Positions 40,101-48,710 of a stretch of 64,000 nt of DNA are shown here, one piece after another; position 1 is the first letter of the stretch, and every line of letters begins with the position of its first letter. Source of the stretch: Liolophura sinensis (lineage: Eukaryota > Mollusca > Polyplacophora > Chitonida > Chitonidae); assembly GCF_032854445.1 (NCBI RefSeq), contig NC_088302.1, forward strand, positions 13,761,338 to 13,825,337. The letters are read 5' to 3'. The notes under the pieces were generated by a model. It saw only the letters and a list, made by a program, of their open reading frames with translations. It did no database searches and had not been told where the DNA came from. Position numbers and translations under genes: made by a program.

Positions 40101-43100
40101 GTTTACCAAGGGACAGTGGATTTTAAGAAATCTGATGACTAAAACAGCAGGTATAAAACCAGTGGGTGCTACCGTAATGACCCGAAATATTTGACCGAAA
40201 TGTCAGCCAACCAACGCTTCCCCGGTTGTCTGAAGTTTACCAGCTACATTGTATCAGTGAATGCACAACACAGAAGACGTTTTTTTTCCGTTCACAGCCC
40301 CATAAGTGTTGTCTTTATCACCTTTGACAACTTCGTAATTTATTTATTTTTTAAATATTTGAGTACGCTCGCTTGGCTACAGTTTGACACCTCCTCACCT
40401 AAATTTCCACACAATGTTATGTTATTTTTTAAAAATTCTGTGGGGCAATACAGTGCAAGATACAATCATTTCAGCAGTATCTTGACATAAATTTACAAGT
40501 GACTATATTTTCTGGAATGGAATTTAAATGTTTTTGTACTTTATAATCTCATTCGTAAATGTCACCAGACATGTACTTCCAGATTAGTTTTTGGGGAAAA
40601 TACTACGGTTGGAAAGTAGACGCTAAGAGCAGCAGATCGTGCAGATTATTACTGCAACTGAGTGAACATATCGTAAATAACATGAAAGATAGAATGGCAA
40701 GTTCGCAAAACCCACCATCTCCAAGGACGGCAGAGAATAGCTTAACCCAACAAGTTTTCCCGATATAATTTTCCAGTAAAGGCGGGTTCTCTGCACACTG
40801 TTGACATTATGCTAGATAGGCCTACATTGGTTCTTCAGGTCAGTCAATGTCTCGTTGAACAGCGACCAGCAGTACTTTCATACTGTGACAGTACAGATTA
40901 AATTCACACCGGGAGGAAATTGCAGATATCTATTGATGATTTCCAGTGGTCAGTTATTTGGGTGGTCAGTGTTTTGTGGTCATTACGGTATGCATAGTTA
41001 ATAAGGACCATATCCAGCCATCGGTTTATATTCACAGTTAAGAAAATAATATGATCCCCAACTTCAATGGTACAAAGCTTCTTCATTTTAATTCACAATT
41101 TCCCCAGGCTGTCACCAATGACATCACATATACATATCTCATATTCTACACCTAGAAGCACAACTATAAACATCCAGTAGTTTCCCGTAAATCTGTTTTT
41201 ACCGTCAAAACCTGACCAGTGTAAAAGGGACATGCTTGACTCCATACGAAATCATGCAAGCAAGTTTAAATATATCTGTGCTCTTCATTAGGAAGTTCAC
41301 CAGAATTAATGCATATAATTGTTAATGAAGCAGTAACTTTTAAGGGTTTGTTTTGTTGTTCATATGTATTTGCAAATTACAAATTACTTGGGCCCTGTTC
41401 CAGAAATAAAGCAACCACAGGCTGTTGAAGTTCACTGGGTATACTGTTGCAACATGGAGTCATTATTGAAACATGTCTTCTTGTAGCTACAATCAACTTT
41501 AATTACCTGTGGCTGTTTTGCCAGTGCTCTAACCTATATATTATGAAAGTCGGATCTAATGGATTTTTCAGGTGACAATCCATCAGAGTTAGGGGGCCAG
41601 AGAGTGATCCTTAATGAGGTGGAGGGAGTGGTCTACAACTATGCCTTCTTCCATGTGGTCTATTTACTGGCAATATTATATGTCATGATGCAGCTGACCA
41701 ACTGGTACAGGTAAGCCTTTCTGTGTGTCATGATACAGCTCACCAACTGGTATAGGTAAGCCTTTCTGTGTGTCATGATGCAGCTGACCAGCTGGTACAG
41801 GTAAGCCTTTCTGTGTGTCATGACACAGCTGACCAGCTGGTACAGGTAAGCTTTTCTTTGTGTCATGATACAGCTGACCAACTGGTACAGGTAAGCCTTT
41901 CTGTGTGTCATGATACAGCTGACCAAACTGGTACAGGTAAGCCTTTCTGTGTGTCATGATGCAGCTGACCAACTGGTACAGGTAAGCCTTTCTTTGTGTC
42001 ATGATACAGCTGACCAACTGGTACAGGTAAGCCTTTCTCTGTCATAATACAGCTGACCAAACTGGTACAGGTAAGCCTTTCTGTGTGTCATGATACAGCT
42101 GACCAACTGGTACAGGTAAGCCTTTCTGAGTGTCATGATGCAGCTGACCAACTGGTACAGGTAAGCCTTTCTCTGTGTCATAATACAGCTGACCAGCTGG
42201 TACAGGTAAGCCTTTGTGTGTGTCACAATACAGCTGACCAACTGGTACAGGTAAGCCTTTCTCTGTGTCATAATACAGCTGACCAACTGGTACAGGTAAG
42301 GCTTTCTCTGTGTCATGATGCAGCTGACCAACTGGTACAGGTAAGCCTTTCTGAGTGTCATGATGCAGCTGACCAACTGGTACAGGTAAGCCTTTCTGAG
42401 TGTCATGATACAGCTGACCAACTGGTACAGGTAAGCCTTTGTATATGTCATAATACAGCTGACCAACTGGTACAGGAAAGCCTTTCTGTGTGTCATAATA
42501 CAGCTGAACAACTGGTACAGGTAAGCCTGTCTGTGTATCATGATACAGCTGACCAACTGGTACAGGTAAGCCTTTCTCTGTGTCATAATACAGCTGACCA
42601 ACTGGTACAGGTAAGCCTTTCTCTGCGTCATAATACAGCTGACCAGCTGGTACAGGTAAGCCTTTCTGTGTGTCATGATGCAGCTGACCAACTGGTACAG
42701 GTAAGCCTTTCTGAGTGTCATGATGCAGCTGACCAACTGGTACAGGTAAGCCTTTCTGTGTGTCATGATACAGCTGACCAACTGGTACAGGTAAGCCTTT
42801 CTGTGTGTCATAATACAGCTGACCAACTGGTACAGGTAAGCCTTTCTCTGCGTCATAATACAGCTGACCAGCTGGTACAGGTAAGCCTTTCTGTGTGTCA
42901 TGATGCAGCTGACCAACTGGTACAGGTAAGCCTTTCTGAGTGTCATGATGCAGCTGACCAACTGGTACAGGTAAGCCTTTCTGTGTGTCATGATACAGCT
43001 GACCAACTGGTACAGGTAAGCCTTTGTATGTGTCACAATACAGCTGACCTACTGGTACAGGTAAGCCTTTCTGAGTGTCATGATGCAGCTGACCAACTAG

Positions 43101-43512
43101 TACAATTAGTTGTGATTATTATTATTTTCTTTGTTTTTGTTTATATTACAAATTATTACTAGTAGGATAACTACGTATCACTCCTATATACAGTATAAAT
43201 ACTTTCTACTGCATGTGACTATGTTGTTGTTGTTGTATTTTTTGCAGGCCTGAGGATTCTGACATTAACCATTTTGGCCTGAACTGGTCAGCTGTTTGGG
43301 TGAAGATAGCCTCCAGCTGGGCATGTATACTCATCTACACATGGACACTATTTGTGCCGCGGTGTTGCCCCGGGAGAGACCTGCGCTTCTTGCACTCACC
43401 CCCTCAGTCTGAAGTGGAAGCGGCCGTGGATGCAAGGGACCCTCTGGAAGCAGAAGAGCTACAGACCAGACAGCCTGGGGTGCCATCTCCAAGCCAAGAA
43501 ACAAACGTGTGA
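23157..43512 (+). CDS. SERINC5: SERINC5-like serine incorporator, 13 exons, complete
   Basis: SERINC proteins are ten-helix membrane proteins linked to serine incorporation into lipids and to lipid scrambling; vertebrate SERINC5 is also an antiretroviral restriction factor. Exons with GT-AG borders: 23157-23180, 24517-24684, 25118-25302, 33177-33253, 34503-34596, 35483-35526, 36596-36769, 37600-37695, 38797-39004, 39642-39696, 39940-39976, 41572-41710, 43248-43512. All phases agree, giving 1566 nt and 521 residues. Family landmarks are MGGCCSAQ followed by [10 protein letters not shown] and STRIMY, then [65 protein letters not shown] and [19 protein letters not shown]. The Cys-rich start and the RCCPGRDL near the end favour SERINC5 over SERINC1-3. 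Exon 9 adds a long polar loop (about 70 codons) and exon 11 carries five consecutive cysteines. The C-terminal tail after the last helix is about 45 residues and acidic. The SERINC family call is very secure; the paralogue number is inferred. Confidence 0.93.
24036..24228 (+). mobile_element. SINE in SERINC intron 1
   Basis: It has box B TTAGTTCAAGTCCAGCTC, body GGTCTGCCAGCAGTCTGC and tail AAATAAATAAATAAAT. The head is truncated. Confidence 0.85.
24872..24990 (-). mobile_element. SINE fragment in SERINC intron 2
   Basis: It has TTTATTTATTTGATATGAG, CTCAAGAATATTTCACTTAG and AACCCACAACCATCCGCAGG, diverged. Confidence 0.8.
25584..27089 (+). mobile_element. Tc1-like (DD34E) DNA transposon, apparently intact
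   Basis: The element is bounded by 27-bp terminal inverted repeats at 25584-25610 and 27063-27089 that match at 25 of 27 positions. Each is flanked by a TA dinucleotide (25582-25583 and 27090-27091), the usual Tc1/mariner target duplication. It encloses one uninterrupted transposase ORF and lies in SERINC intron 3, in the same orientation as the host gene. The near-identical ends and the open ORF suggest a fairly recent insertion. Confidence 0.92.
25880..26893 (+). CDS. Tc1-like transposase, 337 aa
   Basis: This is a cut-and-paste DDE transposase that would bind the terminal repeats and move the element into TA sites. Residues 1-50 form a helix-turn-helix ([17 protein letters not shown], then [16 protein letters not shown]). 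A GRPR hinge motif is at 56-59 and a second helix-turn-helix lies at about 65-110. The catalytic domain shows FTDESRF (D149), a glycine-rich [11 protein letters not shown] box, QQDNARPH (D239) and [11 protein letters not shown] (E274). There are 34 residues between D239 and E274, the DD34E spacing of Tc1. The length of 337 is normal for the family and no stops or frameshifts are present, so it may still be functional. It has no role in SERINC; it is an intronic passenger. Overlapping ORFs in other frames are shadows. Confidence 0.95.
   Translation: MPRLTENQRLRAVGMLETGMAQNEVARHFGVHRNTISSLWRRFQQNGNTRDLPRSGRPRVTSRQQDNHIRLTHLRNRFQSSSLTARTIPDLRPISSRTVRNRLRERNIRPRRPAIRPILLQRHRQARLVWCRQHLRYRRQDWDGVLFTDESRFHLDGSDGRARVYRRPGEQYADACVVQRRAFGGGSVMVWGGITSHGRTQLVIVNGNLTGLRYRDEIILPHVQAFIQGHGRNITLQQDNARPHVARVVTDFLRQHNIPVLPWPAVSPDLSPIEHAWDEMERRLRQGPNKPLTLADLGQMLLQTWNNIPQAFFTRLVSSMRRRCQACISASGGHIRY
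27198..27690 (+). repeat. 126-bp minisatellite in SERINC intron 3
   Basis: Nearly four copies of a unit of about 126 bp, with sub-motifs such as GGAAACAGCACTCTTTTTCC, TACATGTACATTCAGAAACA and TGTGGATACAGCACAATG. Internal half-copies (ATACAGCAC, AACAGTGCTG) show that the unit itself grew from a shorter one. It begins about 110 bases after the Tc1 element. Long ORFs on both strands arise from the period. Confidence 0.9.
31112..31150. repeat. (TA)n microsatellite
   Basis: About 39 bases of uninterrupted TA in SERINC intron 3. Confidence 0.97.
31544..31754 (+). mobile_element. 211-bp TIR MITE, copy 1 (SERINC intron 3)
   Basis: The copy starts TAATTCTTCAACCTTTT and ends AAAAGGTTGAGGAATTA, a 17-bp inverted repeat with one mismatch. 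The interior includes CTGAAGGCATTATTCTCTG and TTGCTCTTTCATATG, shared with the copy at 45160. Confidence 0.75.
32130..32760 (+). repeat. Degenerate tandem repeat of about 175 bp in SERINC intron 3
   Basis: The marker ATATTCCATCGTTGGTA recurs at 32343, 32514 and (as ATGTTCCATTGGTGATG) 32692, giving periods of 171 and 178. The shared blocks AAAATGTTAGG, CACACATGTAGA and CACAATAGCATGAGGG also extend upstream to about 32130. Confidence 0.8.
33400..33660 (+). mobile_element. Second tRNA-like dispersed repeat, SERINC intron 4
   Basis: A box B-like GGTTCAAAACC lies in GGTGCAGGTTCAAAACCAGT, followed by TTGGACAGGGAATTTGGGGA. Related sequence occurs at 34790-35080. The repeat runs up to another SINE at 33696. 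Confidence 0.5.
33696..33832 (+). mobile_element. SINE, 5'-truncated, SERINC intron 4
   Basis: It has CAGCAACCTGCGGATGGTCG, CACCATAATGCTGGCAGCC and tail CAATCAAACAAATAAAT. Confidence 0.85.
34628..34728 (+). repeat. Partial tandem duplicate of SERINC exon 5 end and donor
   Basis: Sequence at 34672-34715 repeats the last 44 or so bases of exon 5 with a few changes and is followed by GTGAGA, so a second donor lies at 34716, 119 bases after the true one at 34597. In the SERINC frame the copy reads [14 protein letters not shown] against [14 protein letters not shown]. Intron sequence around it is duplicated too (a segment near 34630 recurs near 34780). No strong acceptor precedes the copy, so it is probably not a cassette exon. 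Confidence 0.8.
34790..35080 (+). mobile_element. Second tRNA-like dispersed repeat, SERINC intron 5
   Basis: It shares CCAGCCTTGGACAGGAAATT with the 33400 copy (CCAGTGTTGGACAGGGAATT), then continues into TGTGGGAAAGTTCATCACAA and CTTGCCAGAGTCTGGTGG. Confidence 0.45.
35934..36518. mobile_element. 585-bp foldback MITE in SERINC intron 6
   Basis: The two halves are imperfect inverted copies. TTTAAAGG, GAGAAAACATAAAAATGA, AAATGAAAGAGTGTG and TATTTGGGACCA in the left arm (35934-36092) meet their complements in the right arm (36350-36518), and weaker complementarity continues to the centre near 36225. The ends are TTTAAAGG and CCTTTAAA, which fits a TTAA target duplication (35935-35938 and 36514-36517) of the piggyBac/Kolobok kind. 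It has no coding capacity. Confidence 0.8.
36955..37110 (+). mobile_element. SINE, 5'-truncated, SERINC intron 7
   Basis: It has GTCAGCAACCTGCGGATGG, CTCCCACCATAATGCTGG and an (AAATA)n tail. Confidence 0.85.
41391..41520. mobile_element. Diverged hairpin foldback element in SERINC intron 11
   Basis: It begins GGGCCCTGTTCCAG. The left arm CAACCACAGGCTGTTGAAGT and the right arm TAGCTACAATCAACTTTAA, TTACCTGTGGCTGTTTTGCC are complementary with mismatches. The right arm shares TACAATCAACTT with the hairpin at 59033-59161, so both probably belong to one family. Confidence 0.55.
41685..43100 (+). repeat. 45-bp minisatellite built from SERINC exon 12 end plus 5' splice site
   Basis: Thirty-one tandem units plus a degraded final one start inside exon 12 and fill the first 1.4 kb of intron 12. 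Each unit holds CAGCTGACCAACTGGTACAG, the last 20 bases of the exon, then GTAAGCCTTTCTGTGTGTCA and a short link. Donor copies start at 41711, 41756, 41801, 41846, 41891, 41937, 41982, 42027, 42071 and then every 45 bases to 43061. The copy at 42476 reads GAAAG, so 30 of 31 donors keep GTAAG. Because 45 is a multiple of three, long repetitive ORFs appear on both strands and should not be taken as genes. Confidence 0.97.
42612..43061 (+). repeat. 225-bp higher-order repeat within the 45-bp array
   Basis: The order of unit variants (CTCTGCGTCATAA, then CTGTGTGTCATGATG, CTGAGTGTCATGATG, CTGTGTGTCATGATA and one more) occurs twice in succession, starting near 42612 and 42837. This implies that a block of five units was duplicated as a whole. 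Confidence 0.8.
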
Positions 43513-44117
43513 AAGTTAAGTGGTGGGCAAACATTTGTGAAGAGTATACAATCAGATCTGACAACCTTTAGGTTTTTAGGTTTGTGAAAGCGGCAAGTAT
43601 ATAGGCTAGTGAACGCATGTAAGTTTTGAGGAAATGATTATACTTGCTTTAGGACCAATTCTACCTTTCTGATAAAACATGTTTGTTAACATGTATGCCC
43701 CGTACATGCACATGGTATCATATGGTGATGTACTGTAAATATTGTGACTACAGTACAAGGTGATTCTCATGCATTAAAAGTATTGTACTTCAAGCAAGTC
43801 TTGCATTCTGTAACAATCCCAGAAGTGGTGTGAAGTGCTGGGCGGGCAGCAGTCAGTACGAGCAGAAATGGTAATGCTGTGAAAATTCAGAAACAGGACG
43901 AATCTGGAATGCACTGAAGTGTGACTTGTCTGTTCATGTGCATTTCAAGCACCTGTATCTGTACCATTGTTATCTATACATGTATTTGTTCTGAATTAAA
44001 CGGTTTTGTTAAGTCTACATTCATGTACATGTATACATGTAGTACATTAGTTTTAAAATGTTGCAGCCACTTGCATCCCATTTGTATATTCATCTCAAGT
44101 TTGATACCTAAAGATAC

Positions 44118-44525
44118 ATCATGTGGTTGACACCTGCATGTATTAGACATCGGGTTAACACCTACATGTATTAGACATGTGGTTGACACCTGCAGATATT
44201 AGACATGTGGTTGACATCTCCATGTATTAGACATGTGGTTGACACCTGGGTGTATTAGACATGTGGTTGACATCTGCATGTATTAGACAAGTGGTTGACA
44301 CCTGCATGTATTAGACATGTGGTTGACACCTGCATGTATTAGACATGTGGTTGACACCTGCATGTATTAGACATGTGGTTGACACCTGCATGTATTAGAC
44401 ATGTGGTTGACACCTGCATGTATTAGACATGTGGTTGACACCTGCATGTATTAGACATGTGGTTGACACCTGCATGTATTAGACATGTGGTTGACACCTG
44501 CATGTATTAGATGTGTTGTTGACAT
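44118..44525 (+). repeat. 28-bp minisatellite, about 14 units, downstream of SERINC
   Basis: The unit ATGTGGTTGACACCTGCATG plus TATTAGAC is repeated in tandem. The central units are identical, while the outermost ones carry substitutions such as CGGGTTAACACC. It lies about 600 bases after the SERINC stop, in the possible 3' UTR or just beyond. Confidence 0.95.
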
Positions 44526-44883
44526 GTAGAAGTATACGTGTGATCCCTATAAGTTTATGTAGGATCATTAACAATTAAAAAAAATAATTAAATTCATTGG
44601 AACTGGTGTAGGAAGATGTTCTCTTTGATATAAAATTTGCAGGTATGTGCCATACAAATCTCCACAATAGATTTAAATTCAAGTGCTATTTTATCCTTGA
44701 CATTAGAGAAAAAAGCTTGTTTTTTGAGAAGCATGTGGTTTGGACAGGTTTAGTTACTTATAGACCAAGGACTGATAATATCTTGATTTATTAACATCTT
44801 GTCCATCTGGCTGGCGATCTGCAGCATCTCCCTCGTTATAACACACTTCATTACAACACATGCTTAAATAAAACGCCTCTGGC

Positions 44884-45024
44884 CATATGTGGAAAGGTCT
44901 GCCAGTAACCTGGAGATGGTCATGGGTTTCCGGGCTCTGCCTGGTTTCCTCCCACCATAATACTGGCCACCGTCGTATATGTGAAATATTCTTGAGTATG
45001 GTGTAAAACACCAATCAAATAAAA
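44884..45024 (+). mobile_element. SINE, 5'-truncated, downstream of SERINC
   Basis: It has GTCTGCCAGTAACCTGGAG, TTTCCTCCCACCATAATACT and AACACCAATCAAATAAAAC. Confidence 0.85.
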
Positions 45025-45159
45025 CACAGTCTCATGTGTCACCCATATTTTTCACACGTTAAAAAATTTCAATATGGGAAACCTTCAGAGATTGTAAATT
45101 GTTGCCACTTAGAAGCTTGTTTATCATGTAATTAGTCAATGAAAACTATGGATTGTATA

Positions 45160-45374
45160 TGTTGATTTGGCTTACAGTTACCATCCAAGGTGTCTTTTTC
45201 AAGCATTTTTTGAAGGCATTTTTCTGTACAGACTGATACAATTACATGTACACTTTTTGAGGCCCTGAAATTGGCAAACCCAACCAAAGAAGTTTTGTCT
45301 CCAAAATCAAATTACAAAGGAGCGTAAATTACACCGAGTGTTGCCCTTTCATATGCGAAAAGGTTGAAGAATTA
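45160..45374 (+). mobile_element. TIR MITE, copy 2 (downstream of SERINC)
   Basis: It shares TGAAGGCATT, CTGTA-AG-CTGATA, CCTGAAAT-GGCAAACCCAA, TTGCCCTTTCATATGCG and the end AAAAGGTTGAAGAATTA with copy 1. Its left terminal repeat has diverged beyond recognition. Confidence 0.65.
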
Positions 45375-45735
45375 CAGTACAGGTATGGCTGTATGTACCA
45401 GTATATGTCACAGGCTATCAGCATCTATATTAACAAACTTCACATAACTCATGTGGCTTATAACACATTAGCCTGAACAGAAGCATTGTTATTTATGAGG
45501 GGGAGGTGTATTGGGCGTACATATCATGTCTTAGCTGTGTCAAAATTTACATCTACTATCATTACAGGGGTATGTGGTATTTCCAGCCGAAGATGTCGTC
45601 CCTGAATAGGTCTTTTTTGATGAAAAATACATGTAATTTATGATGATAATTAGTTCAGTGATGCTTATGCAAGTTTCACACTTGTATAAGTAAACACTGT
45701 GTTCACTTAATACTTGTGTATAGGGGCCTATACTG

Positions 45736-45947
45736 TAAATCTTCAACCTTTTCAACCACTAAAGCACTCTTTTCAGTGGAATTTATACATACTGTTATAA
45801 TGCAAATGATGCTAAAAATGATTTGTTTGTGTGATTAAAAATGCAAGCTTTATAAAAACAGTGCAAAGTATTTTTCTACATACCATAGCTCTCCCAGAAA
45901 GTTTCAAAATGTTGGTAGCGGAGGCAGTTAAAAAGGTTGAAGAATTA
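45736..45947 (+). mobile_element. TIR MITE, copy 3 (downstream of SERINC)
   Basis: It starts TAAATCTTCAACCTTTT and ends AAAAAGGTTGAAGAATTA and is 212 bases long, matching copy 1 in length and ends. The interior is more diverged. Confidence 0.65.
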
Positions 45948-46569
45948 GACCTGTGGAGTATGTGGAGGTCAAATTTATTGAGGGCATTTGTGTTGTGAAA
46001 ATTGTTTGTGCTACTATACGTGTATGTGAAACACACATGTAGCGTATTTCTCAGCGGCTGAAAATAGTCTACCCTGTAAATTCATCTCTTTTCACGATGA
46101 GTTAAATTGGGTGAAAGTTAATTTTTTTTGCATGGTAGATGCATGTTTGAATTTTGATGATATTTGTTTTTGATTAGAACATATTTAGCAGTTTGGTTTT
46201 TGATTTTTTTATTGTCTTTTGCTTACCACATTGTTTAGCCTTTTCTTACGGTCAAGTTTGGTGCTTTTATACATGTATTTCACGCAAGTCTGTGTTTTAC
46301 GTGGCAGGATACTGTTGTGTATGTGTATTTTGAATTGTACTGATATAACCAGATACTCTATTTTGAATGGATTGATGCTGGCATCCCAAGTTGTATGAAT
46401 ATTTTTTCTTACCTTGTATACTTGTACATGATACAATCATTCCATTTTCTGAACCCTTGTTATAATGTCTATCCACCTATAAATCCGTACATGCATATAT
46501 TTAAAGCGTGTGTGCATAGCTGGAACTGTTTTGTATCTTTTGGGGCTTTCCTTTGGGAACAGTACATTC

Positions 46570-47175
46570 ATCACATTTTTGTATTCCAATACAGGGGTTA
46601 CTGTATTGACAATACTTGCCTGTACCAGTCGTGTCATTGTATGGGTCAATGTCCTGATAACAGTACAGTATATGGATTTACTGTATTGACTAGACTTGCC
46701 TATACCAGTACAGGGGTTACTGTATTGACTACACTGGGCTGGTACAGGGTTATTGCATGTACTAGAATTGTGATTACCATTTGTATGTTTACTGCACTTT
46801 TTTTTAACAGTGTAAGAATTTTGCATTGACTAAACTTTAGGTCTACCAGTGCAGTGATTCTGTATTGACTACATGTGCCTGTATCAGTATACTAGGTACT
46901 GTTTTGAACACACTAAATGTAGAAAGTACAGTGATACAGGAATGGCCATACATGTGCTTGGTTGTACATGCACCAGTTCATGGATGTTATACTGACTATA
47001 TTTGATAGAAGTACTGCATTGATAGCGGATGTGTGTACCAGCACAGGGGCATTGTGTTGACTACATTTACATGTACCTATGTACAGGTAGAGAGGTAATG
47101 CATTTTAATACCAGACCTTCTTTTACCATACTGGGGATACGGCATTGACTACACTTGCCTTTATCAGTATAGTGT
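46570..47175 (+). repeat. Degenerate minisatellite (TGTATTGACTACACTTGCC type)
   Basis: Motifs such as CAGGGGTTACTGTATTGAC, ACTTGCCTGTACCAGT and their variants recur irregularly every 40-60 bases. The array is old and uneven. Confidence 0.6.
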
Positions 47176-47465
47176 TTACATGCAATCATCTCTGTAATAT
47201 AATTAAGACCTGTAGTCTAGAGGAAAACTAGAGAACAGTGACAATAGTGTGATAGCTTGCAAATTGTCAAACGTGACTGGTGAAATACGCCCTCTATTTA
47301 CCGCAGGGTTTTATTCCAACTGTTCATATAAATGCATGAAGAGTAGCAAATTACACACCCCCTAGCACCATGGCTGGATTAGAATTGGGTTAAAAAATGC
47401 AGTGGTGTTAATTGTTGTGTATTGGATGTCACTGATTTTGACTTATAGTATGCTGTGTAAGGCAC

Positions 47466-47770
47466 AGGGACAATGTATTGCCTTCCCTTCCCTGTCACAC
47501 AGCACAGGGATATTATATTGACAATATTTTTGTGTGCCAGTACTGCAGTTACCACACATTTGCCAGTAAAACAAGTAATGCTTGGACTACAGTTAATTTC
47601 TTGTAGAAGGTACAGGGACACTGTATTGCCTTCCCTTACCTGTCACACAGTACATAGATATAATATTGACTATATTTGTGTGTGCCAGTACTGCCGTTAC
47701 CACACATTTGCCAGTAAAGCACCACACATTTGCCAGTAAAACAAGTAATGCTTGGACTACAGTTAATTGC
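47466..47770 (+). repeat. Tandem duplication of about 160-170 bp
   Basis: Two copies share TGTATTGCCTTCCCTT, CTGTCACACAG, TGTGCCAGTACTGC, ACCACACATTTGCCAGTAAA and GTAATGCTTGGACTACAG. The second copy has a further 20-bp internal duplication of the ACCACACATTTGCCAGTAAA block. Confidence 0.85.
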
Positions 47771-47898
47771 CTGCAGAAGGTGCAGACATACTGTATTTGG
47801 CTACATCAGTCTCTGCCAGGGAAGGGATACTACATTGACTGTACTTTATACCCGTGTTGTCTGCACTTTCCTGTACAGATACAGGGATACACAAATGA

Positions 47899-47985
47899 CT
47901 GAACTACCCCACACCTGTACTGAACTACCCCACACCTGTACTGAACTACCCCACACCTGTACTGAACTACCCCACACCTGTACTG
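47899..47985 (+). repeat. 21-bp tandem repeat, 4 units
   Basis: The unit CTGAACTACCCCACACCTGT plus A is repeated four times without change. Confidence 0.95.
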
Positions 47986-48486
47986 GGATACTCAATCCAT
48001 TACTTTCATCTTTAGTACATGGGCACTGGTACTGTACATTTGCCTGTACTGGCACATGGAAGTCTTAATTTACCATCAGTCTTAACTCATCTCAACTATT
48101 TCATACCAGTCACATGCTTTCATATTTATTACAAATTTATACGAAAAAGACAAAAAATGATTCCATTGCCAGCCTTTAAGTTTAGATGCTTAGAAAGTTA
48201 ACGCAGTCAATTGTTTCATGGTGGATTTGTCATTACATACTTCTGGTACTCGGCTTGTTGCGATGTGTTTACAAAATGTGCAGATTTTGATGAAAGTTGC
48301 TGTGATGATGTTCATGTATGAGGCATTGGTCTAACTTTCAGCGGTTAACAAACCGTGTTTGAACCATGTGAACTAAAGCGATCATGAACTGGAATGTTAT
48401 ACAGCGGTTGTTGCATATTTCTAGTTAACATGTGGTACTTTGTGAACCACAAAGTGTTTTACAGTTAGGATCATACTATTGTATCA

Positions 48487-48710
48487 TGTATTTATTTATT
48501 TATTTATTTATTTGATTGGTGTTTTACATCACACTTAAGAATATTTCAATTACACACCGGCAGCGAGCATTATAGTGGAAGGAAACCAGGCAGAGCCCTG
48601 GGGAAAACCACGACCATCCACAGGTTGCTGGCAGACCTTCCCACTAACAGCCGGAGAGGAAGTCAGCATGAACTGGACTTGAACTCACAGTGACCGCATC
48701 GGTGAGATTG
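48487..48710 (-). mobile_element. SINE, nearly full length
   Basis: A (TTTA)n tail is followed by GATTGGTGTTTTACATCACA, the body, and box B complement GGACTTGAACTCACAGTGAC. The box A end is missing. Confidence 0.9.

Noticed and set aside
41660-43162. Long repetitive ORFs on both strands (up to 359 codons plus, 345 minus)
   Set aside because: They follow from a 45-bp repeat whose length is a multiple of three; the real coding frame ends at 41710 and the rest is intron.
44118-44525. Regular short repeats resembling a CRISPR array
   Set aside because: Units are contiguous with no unique spacers, and the genome is eukaryotic.
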